A DNA stretch of 6,625 nt, from assembly GCA_031254385.1 (NCBI GenBank), contig JAIRUO010000291.1, positions 1-6,625 on the forward strand, read 5' to 3'. This document shows, piece after piece, positions 1-4,236 of the stretch (position 1 is the first letter of the stretch; every line of letters begins with the position of its first letter). The translations under genes and the position numbers were made by a program. The notes beneath the pieces were generated by a model, which saw only the letters and a program-made list of their open reading frames with translations, ran no database searches and was not told where the DNA came from. The DNA is from Treponema sp. Lineage in GTDB: Bacteria > Spirochaetota > Spirochaetia > Treponematales > Breznakiellaceae.

Positions 1-208
1 TGTTGCCTACCCGGTTTACCATCTCCGCCTGCGACGTTCCGGTAATTACGGTATTTTCGCTCAAGAATTCATCGTATTGCGCAAAAGATGAAGGAAACAG
101 TTGCCTGTTATCCACAAAAGCCATAGTACTCTTGCCTGTAAAGGGATTGGTAACGCAAGTAACCAAAGCCAGACAAAGTACGCAAATTAAAACAATTATT
201 TTTTTCAT
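1..208 (-). CDS. M48-family metallopeptidase lipoprotein, N-terminal part (runs off the left edge)
   Basis: Reading the minus strand from the ATG at 208 gives 69 residues with no stop before the window edge. The start is supported by a strong Shine-Dalgarno (GGGGAGGAG, complement of about 213-221). Residues 1-17 form a lipoprotein signal (KK, hydrophobic core, LVTC with Cys18 as the lipidation site), so the protein should be exported and membrane-anchored. The segment after the cysteine begins with the TNPFTGKS motif at residues 20-27 and a short stretch ending near MVNRVG. That pattern is characteristic of the N-terminus of bacterial M48-type zinc proteases of the LoiP/YggG/BepA kind, which act in envelope protein quality control. 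The catalytic HExxH lies beyond the window and was not seen, so protease activity is inferred from the N-terminal signature only. The gene starts 19 nt after a tRNA gene and is probably co-transcribed with it. Confidence 0.8.
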   Translation of the reverse strand, partial: MKKIIVLICVLCLALVTCVTNPFTGKSTMAFVDNRQLFPSSFAQYDEFLSENTVITGTSQAEMVNRVGN

Positions 209-227
209 ATTTACTCCTCCCCTTTAT

Positions 228-301
228 CGCGACACGACCGACTCGAACGGCCTACCTGCTGCTTAGAAGGCAGCTGCTCTATCCTGATGAGCTAGTGTCG
301 C
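228..301 (-). tRNA. tRNA-Arg (anticodon TCT)
   Basis: The minus strand folds into a full cloverleaf. The 7-bp acceptor stem is GCGACAC/GTGTCGC (295-301 with 229-235). The D-arm is GCTC/GAGC with a GG-containing loop. The anticodon arm is GCTGC/GCAGC with loop CTTCTAA, giving anticodon TCT, which reads AGA. The variable loop has 5 nt. The T-arm is GGCCG/CGGTC with loop TTCGAGT and one G-T pair. The discriminator base is G (228). The CCA end is not encoded, because the next bases read ATA, so it must be added after transcription. The gene is immediately followed by the M48 protease gene on the same strand. Confidence 0.95.
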
Positions 302-310
302 AGATTGGCC

Positions 311-353
311 TTGTTCTGAAACATCGTAGCTTCGGTACGCAGTTTCCGAACAA
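311..353. repeat. Long imperfect palindrome / hairpin upstream of tRNA-Arg
   Basis: TTGTTC (311-316) pairs with GAACAA (348-353). After one mismatch GAAAC (318-322) pairs with GTTTC (342-346). After a 2x2 internal loop CGTA (325-328) pairs with TACG (336-339) around a TTCG-containing apex. In total 15 pairs form over 43 nt. It spans the predicted start of tRNA transcription. It could be an operator, an RNA hairpin in the pre-tRNA leader, or a copy of a dispersed palindromic element. No long T-run follows on either strand, so it is not a standard terminator. Confidence 0.65.
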
Positions 354-380
354 TTCTACCATATTTGTAGCATAAAAAAG
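353..380 (-). promoter_or_regulatory. Probable promoter for tRNA-Arg and the M48 gene
   Basis: On the minus strand TAGAAT (complement of 353-358) is preceded by TGG, making an extended -10 element. The -35 region is poor, only a T-rich stretch about 16-17 nt upstream, next to the A/T palindrome at 374-387. Transcription would start near 346 and give a 5' leader of about 45 nt before the tRNA. No other minus-strand candidate between 302 and 480 looks better. Confidence 0.45.
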
Positions 381-394
381 CTTTTTTTGGAAGT

Positions 395-411
395 AGAGGG
401 CAACCTCTTTT
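395..411 (+). other. Small GCAA-tetraloop hairpin with a short T-tract
   Basis: AGAGG (395-399) and CCTCT (404-408) form a 5-bp stem closed by a GCAA (GNRA-type) loop, and TTTT (408-411) follows on the plus strand. It resembles a minimal intrinsic terminator reading rightwards, but no plus-strand gene precedes it and the stem is short. It might block antisense transcription or simply be chance. Confidence 0.3.
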
Positions 412-456
412 GACAGATCATCTTACAAATTATTTATTAAATAAAACAACATATAT

Positions 457-484
457 TTGAAAAAAACTAAAAATGTGTTATAAT
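457..484 (+). promoter_or_regulatory. Strong sigma70-type promoter of the lipoprotein operon
   Basis: TTGAAA (457-462) and TATAAT (479-484) are separated by 16 nt. TGT directly before the -10 makes it an extended -10 element. The upstream 40 bases are very AT-rich, like an UP element. The predicted start near 491 leaves a leader of only about 18 nt before the ATG at 509. Confidence 0.8.
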
Positions 485-508
485 TAGAATATAGGGGTAT
501 CAAGAATT

Positions 509-1183
509 ATGAAAAAGATAATTGCAGTATTTTCTATAGTGCTCATTCTTTGCCTTGCAGGGTGCTATTCAGTGGAAAGCAGCCAGAGCTTGAGGCCTGA
601 ACAGCCGCAAACCGCTAGAAGGGCCTATAACGGCCCGCGTTCTACCATCGCTGTTGGCCAGTTTAATAATAATTCCAGCTACTTGAATGGTATTTTCTCG
701 GATGGGGTAGATCGGCTGGGCAGCCAGGCCAAGACTATACTTATCACCCACCTGAATCAGACCAACCGCTTCACCGTGCTGGATCGAGACAATATGGAAC
801 AGGCAAGCATGGAGGCCGCAATTCGCGGAGAAGACCAGGCACTGATGGGCGCGGCCTATATCCTCACCGGGGCTGTAACGGAATTTGGGCGCAAGGAAGA
901 AGCAAGCGTGGCCTTGTTCGGCCTCCTGGGAGCCAGCAGGAGACAAGTTGCCTACGCCGTAGTCAGCATCAACGTAGTTGACATCCGCACCACAGCGGTG
1001 GTTTATTCGGTTCAAGGCGCCGGTGAATACGAGCTTACCAATTCCCAGTTTATGGGGTTCGCCAATTATTCTGGCTATGATTCCACGCTGAACGGCAAAG
1101 TCCTCGATCTGGCAATCCGTGAGGCTGTTGACAGGCTGGCCGAAGCAATTGACAGAGGCTTGTGGAGACCGTCAGGCACTTGA
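509..1183 (+). CDS. CsgG-family outer-membrane lipoprotein
   Basis: This is a 224-residue lipoprotein. The signal peptide has KK at 2-3, a hydrophobic core and lipobox LAGC at 16-19, with Cys19 lipidated. The body matches the CsgG family: STIAVGQFNN at 45-54, FTVLDRDNMEQA near 88-99, AAYILTGAVTEFGRKE at 115-130, and the C-terminal STLNGKVLDLAIREAVDRL at 192-210. In curli systems CsgG is the nonameric secretion pore of the outer membrane. This protein is shorter than E. coli CsgG (about 277 residues) and lies with DUF4810 and DUF799 genes, not csgE/F/A/B, so it belongs to the CsgG-like lineage of uncertain role. A pore function is an inference. The start is fixed by AGGGG at 493-497, about 11 nt upstream and somewhat far. 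The stop codon overlaps the next gene's Shine-Dalgarno, pointing to one operon. Confidence 0.88.
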   Translation: MKKIIAVFSIVLILCLAGCYSVESSQSLRPEQPQTARRAYNGPRSTIAVGQFNNNSSYLNGIFSDGVDRLGSQAKTILITHLNQTNRFTVLDRDNMEQASMEAAIRGEDQALMGAAYILTGAVTEFGRKEEASVALFGLLGASRRQVAYAVVSINVVDIRTTAVVYSVQGAGEYELTNSQFMGFANYSGYDSTLNGKVLDLAIREAVDRLAEAIDRGLWRPSGT

Positions 1184-1190
1184 GGCTTTA

Positions 1191-1541
1191 ATGAAGAAAC
1201 TCAGTATTTACCTAATTATTCTGACACTCGTTATTACAGTCTGTCTTTCCGGGTGCGCAAGCAACAAGCAGATATATTATTGGGGAAACTATGAAACCCT
1301 TATCTATGCGTATCTAAAAGGCGAAAGTCCAGGAAGCCAGCTTCTATCACTGGAGCGCGACAGAGGAAGGATAGAGGCCGACGGTAAAAAAGCTCCTCCA
1401 GGTTTCTATGCCCATATTGGATTACTGCATATGGAGCTTGGCAACATTGCGGAAGCTATACTCTGCTTCGAAACGGAAAAATACCTTTTCCCGGAAGCCG
1501 CAACCTATATGGATTTCCTACTAACGAATCTTGGAAGGTAA
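1191..1541 (+). CDS. DUF4810-family lipoprotein
   Basis: This encodes 116 residues with a lipoprotein signal and lipobox LSGC at 19-22. The mature part carries the family hallmarks: YYWGNYETLIYAYLK at 29-43, KAPPGFYAHIGLLHMELGN at 67-85, then AEAILCFETEKYLFPEAATYMDFLL at 87-111. The last region looks like a single TPR-type helical pair, suggesting a protein-protein interaction role. The molecular function of the family is unknown. I chose the ATG at 1191 over an in-frame ATG at 1119. It directly precedes the signal peptide, has GAGG at 1182-1185 upstream, and avoids a long overlap with the CsgG gene. It sits 7 nt after the CsgG stop and 3 nt before the DUF799 start, so translation is probably coupled. 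Confidence 0.88.
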   Translation: MKKLSIYLIILTLVITVCLSGCASNKQIYYWGNYETLIYAYLKGESPGSQLLSLERDRGRIEADGKKAPPGFYAHIGLLHMELGNIAEAILCFETEKYLFPEAATYMDFLLTNLGR

Positions 1542-1544
1542 ATT

Positions 1545-2234
1545 ATGCGAGGCATTAATTTTCTATCGATATTGCTTTCTAAAACCTGCCGTATTTCATT
1601 CTTCGCGATAGCGGCGGGAATGTTCCTGCTTAATGCCTGCGTTTCGCAGCAAACCGGCTTTGACGACACTGCTTTTAGACAGAGCCGTCCGCGTTCCATC
1701 CTTGTGATGCCGCCAATCAATATGTCTAATGACATGGGGGCGCCGGCAACTTTTCTTGCTACTTCAGTCATGCCCTTAGCCGAATCGGGGTATTACGTAA
1801 TCCCAGTGGCCCTTTCAGAACTAACATTCAGGCTAAACGGCGTAACCGTTGCCGAGGAGGCTCATGCGATCAGTCCCCTTAGGCTACGCGAGATATTCGG
1901 CGCGGATGCGGCCCTGTACATCACGATCACCCATTATGGCGTAACCTATATACTTGTAAACAGCGTGGTAAAAGCCTCAGCCTCCGCAAGACTTGTGGAC
2001 CTTAGAACAGGCCAGGAATTATGGAAGGGCGATGTCAGCGTAGATTTGAGCAATAATTACAATAGCAACAGCCTTTTGGCATTGATTGTGGTCGCCGCTG
2101 TCGATCAAGTTGTCAATACCGTTACGGACAAGGCTTATGACGCGGGCAAGCAAGCAAATGCTAAACTGCTATCTGCTGGAAATTATAACGGCCTCCTATA
2201 TGGGCCGTACCATGAACTATATGAAAGTGATTAA
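1545..2234 (+). CDS. DUF799 / GNA1162-family lipoprotein
   Basis: This is a 229-residue lipoprotein with a long n-region (basic residues at 13-16), a hydrophobic core and lipobox LNAC at 29-32. The mature part matches the family of Neisseria GNA1162 (DUF799): RPRSILVMPPINMSND at 48-63, LAESGYYVIPVALSELTFR at 78-96, the LREIFGADAALYITITHYG block at 114-132, ARLVDLRTGQELWKGD at 148-163, and the terminal LLYGPYH at 217-223. The GNA1162 structure has been compared with TolB N-terminal and ABC-type auxiliary domains, but its role is not established. Shine-Dalgarno GGAAGG lies at 1533-1538, overlapping the end of the previous gene. It is the last gene of the CsgG-DUF4810-DUF799 set, which recurs together in Neisseria and other Gram-negatives. 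A three-part envelope lipoprotein complex is inferred. Confidence 0.88.
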   Translation: MRGINFLSILLSKTCRISFFAIAAGMFLLNACVSQQTGFDDTAFRQSRPRSILVMPPINMSNDMGAPATFLATSVMPLAESGYYVIPVALSELTFRLNGVTVAEEAHAISPLRLREIFGADAALYITITHYGVTYILVNSVVKASASARLVDLRTGQELWKGDVSVDLSNNYNSNSLLALIVVAAVDQVVNTVTDKAYDAGKQANAKLLSAGNYNGLLYGPYHELYESD

Positions 2235-2256
2235 AATTCACTGTTAAAAATTCACT
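2233..2256 (+). repeat. Tandem direct repeat just upstream of the rsgA promoter
   Basis: AAAATTCACT occurs at 2233-2242 and again at 2247-2256, a 14-bp period. With flanks the units are TTAAAATTCACT and TTAAAAATTCACT. The second copy touches the first T of the -35 box and the first overlaps the DUF799 stop codon. The placement suits an activator or repressor site, though it could be an AT-rich duplication. Confidence 0.55.
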
Positions 2257-2284
2257 TGACAAGAAATAAAAGTTGATCTATAAT
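2256..2284 (+). promoter_or_regulatory. Perfect-consensus sigma70 promoter of the rsgA leader
   Basis: TTGACA (2256-2261), a 17-nt spacer and TATAAT (2279-2284) match the sigma70 consensus exactly. Transcription should begin near 2291, about 175 nt before the rsgA start codon, which gives a long 5' leader. A promoter this strong before a low-abundance assembly factor suggests that control acts downstream, in the leader. Confidence 0.88.
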
Positions 2285-2303
2285 AAAAATACAAAAATCT
2301 TTC

Positions 2304-2382
2304 TTGGGAAGGAGGAATTAATATGACAGTCATTGTGGTGGTCTCAAACTAAACCGCATATTGCGGCGGATTTTCTTCCCAA
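2304..2382 (+). promoter_or_regulatory. Structured leader: stem sequestering the leader-peptide ribosome site, with inner hairpin
   Basis: TTGGGAAG (2304-2311) is the exact complement of CTTCCCAA (2375-2382). Pairing can extend inward through G-U and A-U pairs (2312-2315 with 2371-2374) to a 12-bp stem. This stem would bury the GGAGG at 2311-2315 that serves the 9-codon ORF. Inside it CCGCA (2354-2358) pairs with TGCGG (2362-2366), followed by a TTTTCTT tract like a weak terminator. In competition, ACCGCATAT (2353-2361) is the exact complement of ATATGCGGT (2408-2416). The layout resembles a translation-sensitive attenuator. The pairings are seen in the sequence; the regulatory role is inferred. 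Confidence 0.55.
2323..2352 (+). CDS. Nine-residue leader peptide MTVIVVVSN
   Basis: ATG at 2323 is preceded by GGAAGGAGG ending at 2315, a 7-nt spacing that is about the best ribosome site in the window. The ORF stops at TAA 2350-2352. Six of the nine residues are Thr, Val or Ile, four of them Val, as in the leader peptides of branched-chain amino acid (ilv) attenuators. The stop codon lies 1 nt before the inner hairpin, so a ribosome on the ORF would decide which downstream structure forms. The following gene is rsgA, not a biosynthetic gene, so the logic would be unusual. The ORF is too short for coding statistics. Confidence 0.5.
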   Translation: MTVIVVVSN

Positions 2383-2430
2383 ATTCAATACAAGATAAAC
2401 CCTCCAAATATGCGGTCTTCTCATTTTTCA

Positions 2431-2462
2431 CCGATTTCATCGGGAATAAATCTACAGGAGAA
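2431..2462 (+). promoter_or_regulatory. Hairpin and possible masking stem at the rsgA ribosome site
   Basis: CCGAT (2431-2435) and ATCGG (2439-2443) form a 5-bp hairpin with a 3-nt loop, 12 nt before the rsgA Shine-Dalgarno AGGAG (2456-2460). TTCTC (2418-2422) can pair with GAGAA (2458-2462), enclosing that hairpin and covering part of the ribosome site. TTCTC lies just after the segment at 2408-2416 that can pair with the upstream leader, so the two halves of the leader could be coupled. Each stem is short, so confidence is limited. Confidence 0.4.
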
Positions 2463-2466
2463 TTGC

Positions 2467-3570
2467 ATGTTATCAGATTTGAAAGATTATGGTTTTACTC
2501 AGACGGATTTTCTTGCAGCTCAAAATATTTTGCAAGGAAAAAATACAAAAGAATCAATTACGGGTAGGGTGATCGAAGCCCGCCGGGATAGGTTTAAGGT
2601 TATTTGCGAACATGGGGAACTAAGCGCAGAACTTAAAGGGAGTTTTTTTCATAATCTTGAAGAAGGCGACCTCTTTCCGGTGGTTGGGGACTTTGTATTT
2701 TTGAAATACAACAGCCAGGGCCCTTCGCTTATTGATGCGGTACTCCCCAGGCGTTCTATGTTTTCCAGGGTGGATTTTCTGGGCCATGCGGAAGGTTTTG
2801 CAAAAAATGTAAAGAAACAAGTACTGGTTTCTAACTTTGATTACGTGTTCATCCTTTCCTCATTGAACTATGACTTAAATATGAACCGTCTGGCGCGATA
2901 CCTGACTGCGACCTGGCAGAGTGGCGGATTTCCGGTCATCATCCTGACCAAGGCAGATCTTTGCGAAGATCATGCCGCTAAAGCAGCGGAAGTACGAAAA
3001 CTAAACCGCGATATTCCGGTTATTCCCATTAGCAGTAAAACAGGCTTTGGTATTGATGAGCTTGCCCCTTTCCTTGAACCCGGCAAGACCATTGTATTCC
3101 TTGGATCTTCCGGCGTGGGCAAGTCCTCACTGCTCAATCGTCTGGCCGGAGAAGAACTCATGGAAGTAAAAGAAATTCGGGAGGATGATTCCAAAGGCCG
3201 CCACACTACCACCCATCGCCAGCTTTTCCGCATCGCCGCCGGAGCCCTGGTCATTGACACGCCGGGTATGCGGGAGATGGGACTCTGGGACGCCCAGGAA
3301 GGCATCAGCCTTGCTTTTGCCGAAGTCGAAGAACTTTTTTCCCAATGCCGCTTTAGCAACTGCACTCACCAGAGCGAACCGGGCTGCGCGGTTCTGGCCG
3401 CTTTGGAAGACGGCAGCCTCTCGCCCGCACAGTGGAAGACCTACCTTGCCCAGCGTAAAGAAACCGCTTTTGTGATGAATCATTCAGCCTACTTAAAACA
3501 AAAGCAGGAATTTCACAAATCCATTGCGCGTTACAGCAGGGACAGAAATAAGGGGAAAGAGATTTATTGA
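2467..3570 (+). CDS. rsgA: Ribosome small subunit-dependent GTPase RsgA (YjeQ/EngC)
   Basis: This 367-residue circularly permuted GTPase helps late maturation of the 30S ribosomal subunit in the cytoplasm. The N-terminal OB-fold covers about 31-95 (TGRVIEARRDRF, then VVGDFVFL at 72-79). The GTPase motifs appear in the permuted order G4-G5-G1-G2-G3: TKAD at 161-164, SSKTG at 189-193, the P-loop GSSGVGKS at 213-220, RHTTTHRQL at 245-253 and DTPG at 264-267. The C-terminal zinc site is Cys294, Cys299, His301 and Cys307. G4 is TKAD instead of the classical NKxD, a variant I expect in part of the family. I chose the ATG at 2467 because AGGAG lies 6 nt upstream and the residues before it (from an in-frame ATG at 2410) have no ribosome site and no family resemblance. 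The basic C-terminal tail (about 343-367) could bind rRNA. Expression probably depends on the structured leader upstream. Confidence 0.96.
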   Translation: MLSDLKDYGFTQTDFLAAQNILQGKNTKESITGRVIEARRDRFKVICEHGELSAELKGSFFHNLEEGDLFPVVGDFVFLKYNSQGPSLIDAVLPRRSMFSRVDFLGHAEGFAKNVKKQVLVSNFDYVFILSSLNYDLNMNRLARYLTATWQSGGFPVIILTKADLCEDHAAKAAEVRKLNRDIPVIPISSKTGFGIDELAPFLEPGKTIVFLGSSGVGKSSLLNRLAGEELMEVKEIREDDSKGRHTTTHRQLFRIAAGALVIDTPGMREMGLWDAQEGISLAFAEVEELFSQCRFSNCTHQSEPGCAVLAALEDGSLSPAQWKTYLAQRKETAFVMNHSAYLKQKQEFHKSIARYSRDRNKGKEIY

Positions 3571-3586
3571 GCCAAGATCGCGTTAC

Positions 3587-3615
3587 TTGACAAATCCATT
3601 TTATGGATATATCTT
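3587..3615 (+). promoter_or_regulatory. Promoter with internal operator-like inverted repeat
   Basis: TTGACA (3587-3592) is followed 17 nt later by TATCTT (3610-3615). A perfect inverted repeat, ATCCAT-TTT-ATGGAT (3594-3608), fills the spacer between the two boxes. A protein bound there would block RNA polymerase, so it is a candidate repressor site. A TATAAT at 3617-3622 has no -35 at proper distance (24 nt from TTGACA), but may be used as an alternative -10. Confidence 0.6.
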
Positions 3616-3641
3616 TTATAATAGTTTTGAGGAGGATAATT

Positions 3642-4157
3642 ATGCCCAACAAAGCTAAATTTTTTCTGCTTGCCATTTTTTTGATTTTTGCTCAGTTTAT
3701 CTTTGCCCAAAGTGGAGAAAGATATTATGAAAATGTCGGGAATTTTTCTTATTGTCCGCCCTTAAACTGGAACATAACTGAATTCCCTGGCCTAAAATAC
3801 CATATAATAATAGGCTCTGTTGATGGAAATTCTACGGCAAATATCAATTTTGCTGACGAGGTATACAGCGGAAAACTGGACGAATACGTTTCTTTAAGCA
3901 TTGCCCAGTTGGAACAGTTTTTTGCTAGCACTAAACTGATTAGCCGCGATCCTTTCAAAACAAACTCTGGCATTGTAGGCGAACGTATCATTATTACCAA
4001 TATTCAGTTAGGGAATAATTTGATGCAGTTTATTTATTTTTTGCAGATGCCGAATAACAGGTATTTAGTAATAAGCGCAACTGCGCTTGAAAGCACTGCG
4101 ACGAATTACCAGCCAATATTCGATGAATGTGTAAGGACTTTTGAAATAATGCCTTAA
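3642..4157 (+). CDS. Exported PsbP/DcrB-like protein of unknown function
   Basis: This encodes 171 residues. The start at 3642 has a strong GAGGAGG (3629-3635) 6 nt upstream; an in-frame ATG at 3603 lies between the promoter boxes and is rejected. Residues 1-22 form a Sec signal peptide (basic NKAK, a long Phe/Leu/Ile core, likely cleavage after Ala22) with no lipobox, so the product should be periplasmic. The mature part has the layout of PsbP/DcrB-type (Mog1-like) domains: YCPPLNWNI near 38-46, a strand block IIIGSVDGNSTANINFADE, the helix LDEYVSLSIAQLEQFF, IVGERIIITNI, and NRYLVISATA with a closing helix that ends FDECVRTFEIM. The fold assignment comes from pattern only. The gene is visibly more AT-rich than the GH88 gene beside it. 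It appears to be transcribed alone. Confidence 0.75.
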   Translation: MPNKAKFFLLAIFLIFAQFIFAQSGERYYENVGNFSYCPPLNWNITEFPGLKYHIIIGSVDGNSTANINFADEVYSGKLDEYVSLSIAQLEQFFASTKLISRDPFKTNSGIVGERIIITNIQLGNNLMQFIYFLQMPNNRYLVISATALESTATNYQPIFDECVRTFEIMP

Positions 4158-4180
4158 GTCCTGTATCCACCGGTATTTTA

Positions 4181-4209
4181 TTGACATATCCGCCAAGCCC
4201 ATATACCAT
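4181..4209 (+). promoter_or_regulatory. Probable promoter of the GH88-LUD unit
   Basis: TTGACA (4181-4186) and TACCAT (4204-4209) are separated by 17 nt. The -35 box is perfect and the -10 matches at four of six positions. The start would fall near 4216, leaving about 20 nt before the ATG at 4237, with AAGG at 4224-4227 as the ribosome site. Confidence 0.6.
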
Positions 4210-4236
4210 TATCAAAAAGAAACAAGGCGGTAAGAA

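Noticed and set aside
3..266. Plus-strand reading frame of 87 codons
   Set aside because: It lies antisense to the M48 gene and tRNA-Arg, has no ribosome site and shows no family resemblance.
569..1015. Minus-strand reading frame of 148 codons inside the CsgG gene
   Set aside because: It is an antisense shadow of a well-supported gene and has no start signal.
1119..1190. Upstream start for the DUF4810 lipoprotein
   Set aside because: It would bury the lipoprotein signal 24 residues inside the protein and overlap the CsgG gene; the ATG at 1191 has the ribosome site.
2410..2466. N-terminal extension of RsgA by 19 residues
   Set aside because: No Shine-Dalgarno precedes it, it falls in the structured leader, and the extra residues do not resemble the family.
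2361..2567. Plus-strand reading frame of 68 codons in the rsgA leader
   Set aside because: It begins with TTG inside a hairpin, lacks a ribosome site and overlaps rsgA in another frame.
3127..3483. Minus-strand reading frame of 118 codons within rsgA
   Set aside because: It is antisense to the conserved GTPase motifs and has no independent support.
4190..4230. CCGCC/GGCGG complement that might mask the GH88 ribosome site
   Set aside because: The CCGCC lies upstream of the predicted transcription start, so it would not be in the RNA.
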